The notes beneath the pieces are model-generated. The model ran no database searches and was not told the origin of the DNA. It saw only the letters and a list, made by a program, of their open reading frames with translations. From NCBI RefSeq assembly GCF_024298925.1, contig NZ_CP101283.1, positions 2,237,001 to 2,301,000 of the forward strand: a stretch of 64,000 bases of DNA, read 5' to 3'. Position numbers and translations under genes: made by a program. Of this stretch, positions 25,651-34,692 are shown in pieces (the first letter of the stretch is position 1; each line of letters opens with the position of its first letter). The stretch is from Phenylobacterium sp. LH3H17. GTDB lineage: Bacteria; Pseudomonadota; Alphaproteobacteria; Caulobacterales; Caulobacteraceae.

Positions 25651-25680
25651 AGGGGCGCTTCGGTTCCCCGAAGCGCCCCT
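25651..25680 (-). terminator. Terminator of the rplM-rpsI operon
   Basis: Perfect 13-base inverted repeat AGGGGCGCTTCGG/CCGAAGCGCCCCT with a 4-base loop, about 27 bases after the rpsI stop in its direction. The 3' side continues TTCTGCTAT, so only a short T-rich tail is present. argC starts 36 bases further on. Confidence 0.75.
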
Positions 25681-25706
25681 CCAAACGCGAATGCTCGCGC
25701 GCGAGT

Positions 25707-26177
25707 TTAGCGCTTCGAGAACTGGAAGCTGCGTCGGGCCTTGGCCTTGCCGTACTTCTTCCGTTCGACCACGCGGCTGTCGCGGGTCAGGAAGCCGTGC
25801 GGCTTCAGCACCGGGCGCAGGCCCGGCTCGTAGTAGGTGAGCGCCTTGGACAGGCCGTGGCGGATCGCGCCGGCCTGGCCGGACAGGCCGGAGCCTTGCA
25901 CCGAAACGATGACGTCGAACTGGCCTTCGCGGTCGGTGACCTGGAAGGGCTGGGCGATCATCATGCGCAGCACGGGGCGGGCGAAGTAGATTTCCTGGTC
26001 GCGGCCGTTGATCGTGATCTTGCCCTTGCCGGGCTTGATCCAGACCTTGGCGATCGCGTTCTTGCGCTTGCCGGTGGCGTAGGCGCGGCCCAGGGCGTCG
26101 ATCTTCGGCTCGGCCGGAGCGACATCGGGATTGGACGAGAGGCTTTGCAGGGCCTCGAAGCCTTGAGTGTCGGACAT
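25707..26177 (-). CDS. rpsI: 30S ribosomal protein S9
   Basis: 156 aa from the ATG at 26177. The uS9 core is intact: [77 protein letters not shown] and the terminal FQFSKR that reaches the P-site tRNA. An N-terminal extension of about 30 residues is usual in alphaproteobacteria. It follows rplM by 5 bases in the standard rplM-rpsI operon. Confidence 0.98.
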   Translation of the reverse strand: MSDTQGFEALQSLSSNPDVAPAEPKIDALGRAYATGKRKNAIAKVWIKPGKGKITINGRDQEIYFARPVLRMMIAQPFQVTDREGQFDVIVSVQGSGLSGQAGAIRHGLSKALTYYEPGLRPVLKPHGFLTRDSRVVERKKYGKAKARRSFQFSKR

Positions 26178-26182
26178 CTGGC

Positions 26183-26656
26183 TTACTTGCTCCGCACGTT
26201 CTTGGCGTTCAGGTCGGCGAACGCGATGGTCTCGGGATTCTGAGCTTCGTGCGGGTGCTCGCCGGCATTGTAGATGCGCAGGTGCGTCATCTGCTTGCGG
26301 GCCAGCGGGCTTTCCTTCGGCAGCATGCGCTCGACGGCCTTTTCCAGGATGCGCTCGGGGAACTTGCCGCCGAGGATCTTGTCCGCGGTGCGTTCCTTGA
26401 TGCCGCCCGGGTGGCCGGTGTGCCAGTAGTAGGTCTTGTCCGTGAGCTTCTTGCCCGTGAACTTCACCTTGTGGGCGTTGAGCACGACGACATAGTCGCC
26501 GCAATCCACGTGCGGGGTGTAGTCGGGGCGGTGCTTGCCGCGAAGACGCATGGCGATGAACGAGGCGAGACGGCCAACGACGGCGTTCTCGGCATCGATC
26601 ACGATCCACTTCTTCGTGACGTCGGCGGGCTTCAGCGAAGCCGTCGTCTTCATCAT
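26183..26656 (-). CDS. rplM: 50S ribosomal protein L13
   Basis: 157 aa. uL13 motifs: [54 protein letters not shown] and [23 protein letters not shown]. First gene of the rplM-rpsI operon. The start is the first of two adjacent ATG codons (26656 and 26653). The 214-base region upstream is shared with the divergent phoX gene. Confidence 0.98.
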   Translation of the reverse strand: MMKTTASLKPADVTKKWIVIDAENAVVGRLASFIAMRLRGKHRPDYTPHVDCGDYVVVLNAHKVKFTGKKLTDKTYYWHTGHPGGIKERTADKILGGKFPERILEKAVERMLPKESPLARKQMTHLRIYNAGEHPHEAQNPETIAFADLNAKNVRSK

Positions 26657-26793
26657 GGGGAACGGTCCGTAGGTTGGCGGGACCGATCGATCCCGACGAG
26701 AGGCGCGCTAGTACGTGGCTCGTGAGCGTCTGTCAACAGTTGTCGGCGTGAGATTGCGCGCAAAGCGTTACCCAGCAACGGATTGGAGGAATA

Positions 26794-26825
26794 GGTATTA
26801 TAATACCGTGTCAATCTGCTGTCGC
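26794..26825 (+). promoter_or_regulatory. Pho-box-like direct repeat with adjoining palindrome upstream of phoX
   Basis: GTGTCAA-TCTG-CTGTCGC at 26808-26825 is a direct repeat of two 7-base units with a 4-base spacer (11-base period), matching about 11 of 14 positions of the PhoB consensus CTGTCAT-N4-CTGTCAT. Immediately before it is a perfect 14-base AT-rich palindrome GGTATTATAATACC (26794-26807). The Pho box ends 45 bases before the phoX start codon. Confidence 0.55.
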
Positions 26826-26870
26826 ACTTCTATGGTCTGACCGCCCAATCAAGCCAAGCCGGGATTCTCC

Positions 26871-28304
26871 ATGTCCGCGTCCAGACGCCAGTTCCTCCAG
26901 GCCGCCGCGGCCACCGCCGCCTTCGCCGGGCTCTCGCGTCTGGCATACGCCCAGGCGGCGCCGGAGGCGGACGGCTTCTCCGCCCCCGGCTACGCCAGCG
27001 AGGTGACCGGCTACGGTCCGCTGAAGCGCGACCCGGCGAGGCTTATCGACCTGCCGGAGGGCTTTTCCTACAAGGTGATCTCCAAGACCGGCGACCCCAT
27101 GGACGACGGCTTCATGACCCCCGGCAAGATGGACGGCATGGGTTGTTTCCCGGCCGGTCGGAACAAGGTCGCCCTGGTCCGCAACCACGAGATCAGCCCC
27201 CCGCCCCGCGACCTGCAGATCACCGCTTATGGCGCCGACCGCGCGCTGGCGTCCAAGCTAGCCGCCGGCCGGTTCTACGACACCGACCTGAAGGGCCTGC
27301 CGTTAGGCGGCGGAACCACCACCCTCGTCTACGACATGAAGAAGCGCGAACTGAAGACCCACCATCTCAGCCTGGCGGGGACGACCACCAACTGCGCCGG
27401 AGGCGTTACCCCCTGGGGCTCCTGGCTCACCTGCGAGGAGGTGAAGCTGCGCGCAGGCGAGTCAAGCAAGCTCGATCACGGCTGGGTCTTCGAGGTTCCG
27501 TCAAGGCTGCGCGGCCTGGCCGACCCGGTTCCGATCAAGGCCATGGGGCGCTTCAAGCACGAGGCGTGCGCCGTCGATCCGCGCACGGGCGTCATCTACA
27601 TGACCGAGGACGAGACCGACGGCCAGGGCCTGTTCTACCGCTACCTGCCCAAGGACAGTCGCAATCCTCATGAGGGCGGAAAGCTGCAGGCGTTGGCGGT
27701 CACCGACGGAGGCGATGTGCGCAACTGGGATGACGTGTTCTGGAAACCAGGTGACTGGAAGACCGTCCGTTGGATCGACCTCGACGGCGTCGACAATCCG
27801 AACAACGACCTGCGCCAGCGCGGCAAGGCGGCCGGCGCCTCTTGGTTCGCCCGCGGCGAAGGGATCCATTTCGGCAAGGGCGAACTCTATTTCACCTGCA
27901 CCAGCGGTGGCCCAAAGTTCCACGGCCAGGTGCTGCGCTATGTGCCGAGTCCCGACGAGGGTCGCCCCGGCGAAACTGACAGGCCCGGCCGGCTGCAACT
28001 CTTCGTCGAACCCTCCGACATCCGATTCATGGAGATGGCCGACAACATCGTCATCGCCCCCTGGGGGCACATCATCGCCTGCGAGGACAAGCAGGGCGGC
28101 ACCAACTACCTGCGCGGGATCACACCGGCCGGTCAGGTCTACGCCATGGGTCGCAACGCCCAGATGGGGACCGGCAAGGTGCGCGGCGCCTCGGAACTGG
28201 CGGGGGCCTGTTTCTCCCCCGACGGCTCGACCCTGTTCGTCAACATCTACACGCCCGGTTGCACGCTCGCGATCACGGGGCCGTGGGACAGTTTCAAGGC
28301 CTAG
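26871..28304 (+). CDS. phoX: PhoX-type alkaline phosphatase (DUF839), Tat-exported
   Basis: 477 aa. The N-terminus carries a twin-arginine signal ([24 protein letters not shown]). The mature protein is a PhoX/DUF839 beta-propeller: [85 protein letters not shown] and [22 protein letters not shown]. PhoX enzymes are Ca/Fe-dependent periplasmic phosphomonoesterases induced by phosphate limitation; the Pho-box-like repeat upstream supports that here. It ends in a 4-base overlap with the convergent ctaA gene. Confidence 0.87.
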   Translation: MSASRRQFLQAAAATAAFAGLSRLAYAQAAPEADGFSAPGYASEVTGYGPLKRDPARLIDLPEGFSYKVISKTGDPMDDGFMTPGKMDGMGCFPAGRNKVALVRNHEISPPPRDLQITAYGADRALASKLAAGRFYDTDLKGLPLGGGTTTLVYDMKKRELKTHHLSLAGTTTNCAGGVTPWGSWLTCEEVKLRAGESSKLDHGWVFEVPSRLRGLADPVPIKAMGRFKHEACAVDPRTGVIYMTEDETDGQGLFYRYLPKDSRNPHEGGKLQALAVTDGGDVRNWDDVFWKPGDWKTVRWIDLDGVDNPNNDLRQRGKAAGASWFARGEGIHFGKGELYFTCTSGGPKFHGQVLRYVPSPDEGRPGETDRPGRLQLFVEPSDIRFMEMADNIVIAPWGHIIACEDKQGGTNYLRGITPAGQVYAMGRNAQMGTGKVRGASELAGACFSPDGSTLFVNIYTPGCTLAITGPWDSFKA

Positions 28305-29332
28305 GGCCGGCGCACTCGCCAAGCGAACGCCACGGCCAGGGCCAGCACCAAGGCCGCAAAGACCTGGTGCAGAACGCCCAGCCAAATCGGCACGCCAAGC
28401 ATAAGGGTGGCGATCCCGAGGACCGCCTGCAGGCCGATGGTCGCGGCGACCGCGAGGGCGATGATCCGCGAGTCGTCGTTGAGGTAGCGCGAGCGCCAGG
28501 CGCCGATCCCCATCGCCAGCCCGAACACGACCAGCAGATAGCCCGCCAGCCGGTGATGCAGCTGCACCGCGCCCTGGCTATGGGCCAGGGTCGCCCAGAG
28601 GCCGTCGCCCGCATAGTCCTTGGGGACCAGCGCGCCGTTCATCATAGGCCAATCGTTGTAGACGAGCCCCGCGTCGTTGCCGGCCACCAGGGCGCCCAAC
28701 AAGATCTGGAGATAGATCAACCCGATCAGGGCGAAGGCCCGCCGCGTCCAAGGCCCGGTGATCGTCTGGCGCGGCGAACCCGCCCAGGCGTCCAGCGAAG
28801 TCCAGATCAGGCCGCCCAGCAGGGCGAAGGCCAGGCCCAGATGCACCGCGAGCCGCTCAGGCGCCACCGAGACCCGCTCGGAAAGGCCGCTGGCCACCAT
28901 CCACCAGCCGACCGCGCCCTGCAGGCCGCCCAGAACGAAAAGGCCCCCGCAGCGCCAGACCAGCCGCCTGGGCAGCTGCTGGCGCACGAGGAACCAGACG
29001 AAAGGCACGGCGAAGACCACGCCGACCAACCGGCCCAGAAACCGATGGCCCCACTCCCACCAGTAGATCGACTTGAACGCCGCGAGCGTCATGCCCTGGT
29101 TGAGCTGCTGGTACTGGGGGATTTCGCGGTAGCGGGCGAACTCTTCCGACCAGTCCTGGTCCGACATCGGCGGTATCGCGCCGGTCACCGGCTTCCACTC
29201 GGTGATCGACAGGCCTGAGTCGGTCAGACGGGTGGCCCCGCCGACCACGACCATGGCCAGCACCATGGCCGCGACGATCAACAGCCATATGGCGACGGGC
29301 GCGGACCGGTCGGAACGGAGGAAGGAAGTCAT
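28301..29332 (-). CDS. ctaA: Heme A synthase
   Basis: 343 aa with eight predicted transmembrane helices. COX15/CtaA type 2 features: [37 protein letters not shown] segment ([15 protein letters not shown]), [39 protein letters not shown] and [13 protein letters not shown]; the four histidines in these helices are the heme ligands of the family. It oxidises the C8 methyl of heme O to heme A for cytochrome aa3 oxidase. The cox genes are not in the window. Confidence 0.95.
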   Translation of the reverse strand: MTSFLRSDRSAPVAIWLLIVAAMVLAMVVVGGATRLTDSGLSITEWKPVTGAIPPMSDQDWSEEFARYREIPQYQQLNQGMTLAAFKSIYWWEWGHRFLGRLVGVVFAVPFVWFLVRQQLPRRLVWRCGGLFVLGGLQGAVGWWMVASGLSERVSVAPERLAVHLGLAFALLGGLIWTSLDAWAGSPRQTITGPWTRRAFALIGLIYLQILLGALVAGNDAGLVYNDWPMMNGALVPKDYAGDGLWATLAHSQGAVQLHHRLAGYLLVVFGLAMGIGAWRSRYLNDDSRIIALAVAATIGLQAVLGIATLMLGVPIWLGVLHQVFAALVLALAVAFAWRVRRP

Positions 29333-29418
29333 GGGGGAAAAGTCGTGTAGGTTCGAGGCGTTCTTACGGCGACCGGCTACCGGACTTCAGGCCCGCAGTC
29401 CACAGGGGGCACGCGATT

Positions 29419-29443
29419 GGAACCCGGCAAGCGGCGCCGCATT
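29419..29443 (+). promoter_or_regulatory. Candidate EcfG (SigT)-type promoter of the glsB-like gene
   Basis: GGAAC at 29419-29423, a 16-base spacer, then CATT at 29440-29443, one mismatch from the general-stress consensus GGAAC-N16/17-CGTT. The -10 lies 33 bases upstream of the start codon. Confidence 0.5.
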
Positions 29444-29475
29444 ACGCCAACCTGGACTTCAGAGAGGGCTAAAGC

Positions 29476-29724
29476 ATGAGCGGCGTTGGAATCATCGGTT
29501 GGATCTTGATCGGCATATTGGCCGGCTGGGTCGCCGAGAAAGTCATGAAGCGGAATCACGGTCTGCTCACCAACCTTGCGGTCGGTGTGGTCGGCGCCTT
29601 GCTGGGCGGCTTTGTGGCCGGTCTGCTCGGCATAAACTTCGGCGGCTGGATCGGCAGCTTCGTGATCGCCACCCTGGGCGCGATCATCCTGCTGTTCATT
29701 GTGGGCATGATCAGGCGCCGCTAG
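29476..29724 (+). CDS. GlsB/YeaQ/YmgE family stress membrane protein
   Basis: 82 aa; GAGAGG upstream. Three predicted membrane helices: GIIGWILIGILAGWVAEKVM, LLTNLAVGVVGALLGGFVAGLL, IGSFVIATLGAIILLFIVGMI. The glycine-zipper pattern and length are those of the transglycosylase-associated (YeaQ) family, small inner-membrane proteins often under general stress control. An EcfG-like promoter precedes it. Molecular role unknown. Confidence 0.88.
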   Translation: MSGVGIIGWILIGILAGWVAEKVMKRNHGLLTNLAVGVVGALLGGFVAGLLGINFGGWIGSFVIATLGAIILLFIVGMIRRR

Positions 29725-29730
29725 ACCGCG

Positions 29731-29760
29731 ATGGGGTCGGGCGCCTATACCCGACCCCAT
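29731..29760. promoter_or_regulatory. Hairpin ending in the DUF2842 start codon
   Basis: Perfect 11-base inverted repeat ATGGGGTCGGG (29731-29741) / CCCGACCCCAT (29750-29760), 8-base loop. It could terminate the glsB-like transcript, but its last two bases are the first two of the ATG of the next gene, so in a read-through RNA it would hide the translation start. Confidence 0.6.
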
Positions 29761-29959
29761 GAGCGCACGGGTCAGGAAATTCATCGGCGGCATTGGCATT
29801 GTAGGCTTCCTGGCGCTTTACGCCTGGGCCGTGGTGATGATCGGCGAGCGCCTTCCGGCCCACTGGGCCGCGCAGCTTGGCTTCTACGCCGTGGCGGGTC
29901 TGGCCTGGGGCGTTCCGATCCTGCCGCTCATCTCGTGGATGAACCGCGGCCGGCAATAG
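29759..29959 (+). CDS. DUF2842 small membrane protein
   Basis: 66 aa with two transmembrane segments (FIGGIGIVGFLALYAWAVVM and QLGFYAVAGLAWGVPILPLI) joined by a short loop, ending in WMNRGRQ. This matches the alphaproteobacterial DUF2842 family (about 70 aa, function unknown). No Shine-Dalgarno sequence is visible; the start codon is the end of a perfect hairpin. It is 34 bases downstream of the glsB-like gene. Confidence 0.78.
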   Translation: MSARVRKFIGGIGIVGFLALYAWAVVMIGERLPAHWAAQLGFYAVAGLAWGVPILPLISWMNRGRQ

Positions 29960-29979
29960 GGCGCTTGAGAAATCGCCGA

Positions 29980-30056
<77 letters not shown>

Positions 30057-30133
30057 ACATCGGCGAGCGGCCCTTCTAGACGCTTGCGACGGCAGGGCAA
30101 GGGCGAAAATCGACGCTGGCCCTGGAGGGGATC

Positions 30134-30607
30134 ATGAGCGGCCTGCCCATCGAGGAAACGGTGACGGTCGGGGTTCCGCCGGATCGCGCCTTCGCGCTAT
30201 TTACTGAAGCATTCAGCGAATGGTGGCCGGAGGAATACACCTATTCCGGCCCCGACGGCCTGCAGTCCATCGCCCTGGGCGCCGCGCCGGGGGATTTCTG
30301 CTACGAGCTGGGGCCGGAAGGCTTTCACGTGGACTGGGGGCGGATGGTCGCCATCGAGCCCGGCCGCCGCATCGTCTTCCTCTGGCAGATCGGGCCCGAC
30401 AGCGCCCCACAGCCCGACCCCGATCAGGCCAGCCAGGTCGAGGTCGCCTTCGCCCCGGACGGCGAGAACGGGACGGTCGTGCGCCTGACCCATGCCGGCT
30501 TTGAACGCCATGGCGAGGGTGCCGCCGACTATCGCCGGGAAATGGCATCGGAAGACGGCTGGCCGCTGATCCTGGACGCCTTCGCCGACTTCGTGCGGCG
30601 GGTCTAG
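30134..30607 (+). CDS. SRPBCC (AHSA1-type) domain protein
   Basis: 157 aa; GGAGGGG 6 bases upstream. A single helix-grip domain fills the protein: IEETVTVGVPPDRAFALFTEAFSEWWP, then the strand pattern RMVAIEPGRRIVFLWQIG, VEVAFAPDGENGTVVRLTHAGFERHG and the C-terminal helix GWPLILDAFADFVRRV. Ligand unknown. It ends in a 4-base overlap with the convergent merR-like gene. Confidence 0.85.
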   Translation: MSGLPIEETVTVGVPPDRAFALFTEAFSEWWPEEYTYSGPDGLQSIALGAAPGDFCYELGPEGFHVDWGRMVAIEPGRRIVFLWQIGPDSAPQPDPDQASQVEVAFAPDGENGTVVRLTHAGFERHGEGAADYRREMASEDGWPLILDAFADFVRRV

Positions 30608-31014
30608 CGGCTCAAGAGCCTGTCCAGCCGCGCCTTGGCGGCTTCCAGGTCGTCGAGGGCGCCCTGCAGGCGCTCTCTGCCATCCTCGCTCAGGCGATCG
30701 GCGCCCGCATCAAGATTGTAGCTGGCGGCGGGGGCGGTCGTCGCGCCCGAGGCGGCGTCCAGCAGGCGCTTCAGCCCCTGATCCTTGTGCAGTTTCTGCA
30801 CGCCCTTGATCGTATAACCTTGGTCGTGCAGCAGGCCACGCACGCCGCGGAGCACCTGGATGTCCTGGGGCCGGTAGAACCGGCGACCGCCCGCGCGCTT
30901 CATGGGGCGGATGAAGGAGAACTTGGTCTCCCAGAACCGCAGCACATGCTGCGGCACGTTCAGCTCTTCAGCTGCTTCAGAGATGGTCCGAAAGGCGTCG
31001 GGGCCCTTGGCCAC
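30604..31014 (-). CDS. MerR family transcriptional regulator
   Basis: 136 aa. N-terminal MerR-type winged helix: FRTISEAAEELNVPQHVLRFWETKFSFIRP, RRFYRPQDIQVLRGVRGLLHDQGYTIKGVQKL. The C-terminal tail (DDLEAAKARLDRLL) is a short coiled coil; no metal-binding cysteines, so not a metal sensor. This gene is regularly the last of the alphaproteobacterial plsX-fabH-ihfA-merR cluster. It follows ihfA by 13 bases. Confidence 0.9.
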   Translation of the reverse strand: MAKGPDAFRTISEAAEELNVPQHVLRFWETKFSFIRPMKRAGGRRFYRPQDIQVLRGVRGLLHDQGYTIKGVQKLHKDQGLKRLLDAASGATTAPAASYNLDAGADRLSEDGRERLQGALDDLEAAKARLDRLLSR

Positions 31015-31027
31015 TGGGGGCCCTACG

Positions 31028-31330
31028 TCACTTCGCCAGGGCGCGGTCCACCCGCGCCTTCATGACCTGGGACGCCCGGAAGCCTATCACGCGGCGCGGC
31101 TCGATGGCCGCGGGCTCGCCGGTCTTGGGGTTGCGCCCCATACGGGCGCGCTTGGCGCGGACCTGGAAGACGCCGAATCCCGAGAGCTTGACCTGCTCCC
31201 CGCGCTCCAGGGCCTGGGCCATCAGCTCCAGGGTCCGCTCGACCAGCTCGGAACAGTCCTGGCGGGTCAGCCCCACCTCTTCGTGAACCGCCTCGCACAG
31301 GTCGGCCCGTGTCACCGTAGCGCCCTTCAT
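31028..31330 (-). CDS. ihfA: Integration host factor subunit alpha
   Basis: 100 aa from the ATG at 31330, preceded by GGGGG 4 bases away. HU/IHF fold: TRADLCEAVHEEVGLTRQDCSELVE, KLSGFGVFQVRAKRARMGRNPKTGEP with the DNA-intercalating Pro in the beta arm, and VIGFRASQVMKARV. IHF bends DNA at specific sites and in Caulobacter-like bacteria acts in cell-cycle and flagellar promoters. Its partner ihfB is not in the window. Confidence 0.95.
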   Translation of the reverse strand: MKGATVTRADLCEAVHEEVGLTRQDCSELVERTLELMAQALERGEQVKLSGFGVFQVRAKRARMGRNPKTGEPAAIEPRRVIGFRASQVMKARVDRALAK

Positions 31331-31449
31331 GGAGCCCCCGCCCTCGAACAATCCATACTGGTCTAGGCTTCCGTCATGACTTGATTGTCGCATCAAGTCA
31401 AAGGCTTCAAGCGTTCAATTGTCCGCACGCCCAAGCAATGGGCCTCGGC

Positions 31450-32430
31450 CTAGAGGCGAATGACGCAGGCGCCCCAGGTCAGGCCGCCGCCCATGGCTTC
31501 CAGCAGCAGCATCTGACCAGGCTTGATACGGCCGTCCTCGACCCCCTTTGCGAGCGCCAGGGGAATGGAGGCCGCCGAGGTGTTGGCATGCTCGGCGACC
31601 GTGGAAATCACCTTGTCATGGCTGATGCCCACGCGCTTGGCGACGCCCTCCAGGATGCGCTGGTTGGCTTGGTGGGGGATGAACCAGTCGACGTCGGAGA
31701 CCTCGATCCCGGCGTCGGCGGCCGCGGCGAACACGGCCTCGGATATGTTCACCACGGCGTGGCGGAACACCTGATTGCCCTGCATGCGCAGGTGGCCGAT
31801 CTGGCCGTTGGTGGAAACCCCGCCATCGACGTAGAGCAGGTCCTGCTTGGTTCCGTCGGCGCGCAGGGCGAAGCCCAGCAGGCCACGGTCGGCCGTGGTC
31901 CCCTCGCCTTCCATCGGTTCGACCACCACGGCGCCAGCCCCATCCCCGAACAACACGCAGGTGCCGCGGTCGGTCCAGTCCATAAGCCGGGTCATGGTCT
32001 CCGCCCCGATCACCAGGGCGCACTTCGAGCGACCGCGGGCCACGAAGCCGTCCGCCGCCGAGAGCGCATAGACGAAGCCCGAGCAGACCGCCTGGACGTC
32101 GAAGGCTACGCCGATCGGGCAGCCCAGTTTGCGCTGGACGATGGTGGCCACGGCCGGGAAGGTCAGGTCCGGGGTGGTGGTGCCGACCACGATCAGGTCG
32201 ACATCGGCGGCGGTCTTGCCGGCCGCGACCAGGGCGCGGCGCGCGGCCTCCACGGCCAAGTCCGACACCGCCTGGTCCGGCGCGGCGCGGTGGCGCTGGC
32301 GGATGCCGGTCCGTTCGATGATCCATTCGTCGCTGGTGTCGACGAACTTGGCCAGATCGGCATTGGTGACCACCTCGTCGGGCAGATAGCCGCCAACGCC
32401 GGTCACAACGCTACGCAGAACTTTCGTCAC
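31450..32430 (-). CDS. fabH: 3-oxoacyl-ACP synthase III
   Basis: 326 aa. Active-site Cys in DVQAVCSGFVYALS, His in WFIPHQANQRI and Asn in EHANTSAASIPLAL form the KASIII triad; the start VVTGVGGYLPDEVVTNADL is typical. It condenses acetyl-CoA with malonyl-ACP to start fatty acid synthesis. The plsX stop is directly against its start (adjacent bases), so the two are translated together. Confidence 0.97.
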   Translation of the reverse strand: MTKVLRSVVTGVGGYLPDEVVTNADLAKFVDTSDEWIIERTGIRQRHRAAPDQAVSDLAVEAARRALVAAGKTAADVDLIVVGTTTPDLTFPAVATIVQRKLGCPIGVAFDVQAVCSGFVYALSAADGFVARGRSKCALVIGAETMTRLMDWTDRGTCVLFGDGAGAVVVEPMEGEGTTADRGLLGFALRADGTKQDLLYVDGGVSTNGQIGHLRMQGNQVFRHAVVNISEAVFAAAADAGIEVSDVDWFIPHQANQRILEGVAKRVGISHDKVISTVAEHANTSAASIPLALAKGVEDGRIKPGQMLLLEAMGGGLTWGACVIRL

Positions 32431-33477
32431 TCAGGCGGCTCCATCGACGGCCGGCGGCTGATGTTCGGCCACCGCGGCGGTGAGCCGGGTCATATTCCGT
32501 TCGATCTCCGCTGCGAAGTCGCTTTGCGCCAACTTGGACGCCATGCGGATCGCCGCGGCGATGTCGCGATCCGCTGCGCCGCCGTGGCTCTTCACCACCA
32601 CTCCATTGAGGCCGAGCAATGGCGCCGCAGCATCGGGGGACAGTTTCTCACGGAATTTCAACAGGCCCGGGCGCGCCAGCAGGGCTCCCAGCTTCGATAG
32701 GGTGCTACCGGTGAGCGCCGCGCGCAGCTCCCCGCCCAGGTAACGGGCCGTGCCTTCGGCGGTCTTCAGCGCGATATTTCCCGTGAAGCCATCGGTGACC
32801 ACCACGTCGACCACGTTGCGCGACAGGCCGTCGCCCTCCACGAAGCCGCGGTAGTCGAGGTCAAACTGGCCGCCGCGAAGAATCGCATGGGCCTGGCGGA
32901 CCTCCTCGTGGCCCTTCATGTCCTCGGATCCGACATTCAGCAGGCCGACGGTCGGCTTGGCCACCCCGTGAGCGGCGCGATGAAAGGCCTCGCCCATGAT
33001 GGCGAACTCCACCAGGCGCTCGGCGTCGCAGTCCACATTGGCGCCCACATCGAGCACCGTGGTGATTCCCCTGGTTCCGGGCCAGCCCACGACCAGGCAG
33101 GGCCGGTCCACATCGACGCTCATCCGCAGCAGCAGCAGGGAGATCGCCATCAGGGCGCCGGTGTTTCCGGCGGAGACCGCCGCAACCGCCTCGCCGGTCT
33201 TCACCGCCTCGACCGCGGCCCACATGGAGGTGCCCTTGCCACGGCGCAGGGCCTGGGCAGGTTTTTCATCCATGGCGATGACCCGGTCGGCGTGGCGGAT
33301 CGCCACCTGGTCCGGCAGCGTCGCGCCGAACTGGGTGCGGATCGCGCTCTCGTCCCCGTGCAGGATGAACCTGAGGTTGGGCGCTTCCTTTGCGGCGAGC
33401 AACACGCCGGGCACCACCACGGAAGGACCGTGGTCGCCGCCCATGGCGTCAATGGAGATGGCCAGGGACTTGGTCAC
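32431..33477 (-). CDS. plsX: Phosphate acyltransferase PlsX
   Basis: 348 aa. Signature ISIDAMGGDHGPSVVVPGVL at the N-terminus, then MDEKPAQALRRGKGTSMW, SAGNTGALMAISLLLLR and VVTDGFTGNIALKTAEG. PlsX converts acyl-ACP to acyl-phosphate, feeding PlsY for phospholipid synthesis. Unlike in many bacteria, no rpmF (L32) gene lies between the DUF177 gene and plsX; the 82-base gap has no room for it. Confidence 0.97.
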   Translation of the reverse strand: MTKSLAISIDAMGGDHGPSVVVPGVLLAAKEAPNLRFILHGDESAIRTQFGATLPDQVAIRHADRVIAMDEKPAQALRRGKGTSMWAAVEAVKTGEAVAAVSAGNTGALMAISLLLLRMSVDVDRPCLVVGWPGTRGITTVLDVGANVDCDAERLVEFAIMGEAFHRAAHGVAKPTVGLLNVGSEDMKGHEEVRQAHAILRGGQFDLDYRGFVEGDGLSRNVVDVVVTDGFTGNIALKTAEGTARYLGGELRAALTGSTLSKLGALLARPGLLKFREKLSPDAAAPLLGLNGVVVKSHGGAADRDIAAAIRMASKLAQSDFAAEIERNMTRLTAAVAEHQPPAVDGAA

Positions 33478-33559
33478 GGCGTCGCTTCACCCCTCGCGGC
33501 GGTCGCGCCGGAAAGCTTCAGCAGGATAGCGCCGCGCCGAGGCGATGCAAACGACGGGG

Positions 33560-34081
33560 TCACTCCCCGTCCTTCTTCAGCGCCTTGAGCACCGCGAAGG
33601 GCGACTCCTCCGGCGTGTCCGGGGCGTAGTTGAACTCCACCCCCGGCTTACGCGGAAAGGGATCGATCTCCAGGGCCAGGTGCTCCACCAGGATGTGAGC
33701 CAGGTCGATGTCATCTCCCTCCAGCACGTCCGGCGGGTCCGGCGACTCCAGATCCAGCGCCAGCTCGCCGCCTTCCGATTCGCCATAGGCGTTCGGGCTG
33801 CCCGCCGGCACCATCTGCAAGGCGATCTCGCCGGTGACCTGTCGTTCGAAGGGGTCGAGGCTGATTCCGCAAATCTGCCCGACGGTGGCGGTGAAGCGGC
33901 CGGTGACCTCGGCGCCATCGAGCCACGGCCGGACCCGGAGGTCGGCGACCAGGGCGGGCAGGCTCTCCAGCAGCAGTTCCTTGGCCAGGACGGCGCGAAC
34001 GGCTTCGTCAGGCGCCAGCCGGACCTCGATGGGTCCGCGGGCCAGCTCGCCCAACCGAATCAGGTGGGTCCAGTCGCTCAT
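33560..34081 (-). CDS. DUF177 (YceD family) protein
   Basis: 173 aa from the ATG at 34081, overlapping the stop of the CBP3-like gene by 4 bases. DUF177 pattern: LRVRPWLDGAEVTGRFTATVGQICGISLDPFERQVTGEI, the acidic segment LEGDDIDLAHILVEHLALEIDPFPRKPG, and the end FAVLKALKK. Family members such as YceD are linked to 23S rRNA accumulation and usually sit beside rpmF-plsX. One Cys replaces the usual CxxC-like pair (QICGISL). Confidence 0.87.
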   Translation of the reverse strand: MSDWTHLIRLGELARGPIEVRLAPDEAVRAVLAKELLLESLPALVADLRVRPWLDGAEVTGRFTATVGQICGISLDPFERQVTGEIALQMVPAGSPNAYGESEGGELALDLESPDPPDVLEGDDIDLAHILVEHLALEIDPFPRKPGVEFNYAPDTPEESPFAVLKALKKDGE

Positions 34082-34608
34082 GCGCTTCCCCAATCCACGT
34101 CGCCCTCCAAGAGGGTGTCCAGGGATTGTCCGGCCAGGGACGCGCGGCGCGCCACGACATAGCCGGCCAACTCCGGGGCATGTTCGGCCGAGCCCTGGGC
34201 GTAGACCGTGCGGACCAGCAGAGCTTCCAGCGGACCCGTGTCCGGCAAGGCCTGGAAGGCGGTCTCATATGACTTCACCCGGCCATAGAAGGCCTCGCCC
34301 AGCTTGCGCATCTTCTTGCCGACCGAGACGTCGCCCACCCCCATCTCGCGCAAGGCGTCGTCGAGGGCGCTCAGATAGGTATCGAACAGCGCCTGGGAGG
34401 TCTCGGCGGCGCGAGGGCCCTGCCCCTTCAGGCGGTCCAGCAGCAGGAAGACGTGGGTGGTGTAGAGCTCGAAGCGGCCCTCGACCGTGTCGGGGGCGGC
34501 CAGATCGGCGTAGAGGCTGCGGGTGCGGGCCTGGGCGACCACGCCGGCATAGAGCTTCCGACCCGCGTTTTGCGCGGTCCGGGGACGGAAGAAGCGGTCC
34601 AGGAACAT
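34078..34608 (-). CDS. Ubiquinol-cytochrome c chaperone (CBP3 family)
   Basis: 176 aa. Matches the CBP3 domain: AGRKLYAGVVAQARTRSLYADLAAPDTVEGRFELYTTHVFLLL, DTYLSALDDALREMGVGDVSVGKKMRKLGEAFYGRVKSYE. In mitochondria CBP3 assists cytochrome b assembly into complex III; the bacterial homologues are assumed to help assemble the bc1 complex. First gene of the run CBP3-DUF177-plsX-fabH; divergent from bamE, with 84 bases between starts. Confidence 0.9.
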   Translation of the reverse strand: MFLDRFFRPRTAQNAGRKLYAGVVAQARTRSLYADLAAPDTVEGRFELYTTHVFLLLDRLKGQGPRAAETSQALFDTYLSALDDALREMGVGDVSVGKKMRKLGEAFYGRVKSYETAFQALPDTGPLEALLVRTVYAQGSAEHAPELAGYVVARRASLAGQSLDTLLEGDVDWGSA

Positions 34609-34692
34609 TCAGGCCTCGATTTCGCCCTCAGGCGCAGCTACAGGCGGCATTGAACTAAGGGGCCGCGACCGATAGGTCAAAGTCTCGAACAA

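Noticed and set aside
33478..33559. rpmF (L32) expected between the DUF177 gene and plsX
   Set aside because: The 82-base gap has no such frame on either strand; rpmF must be elsewhere.
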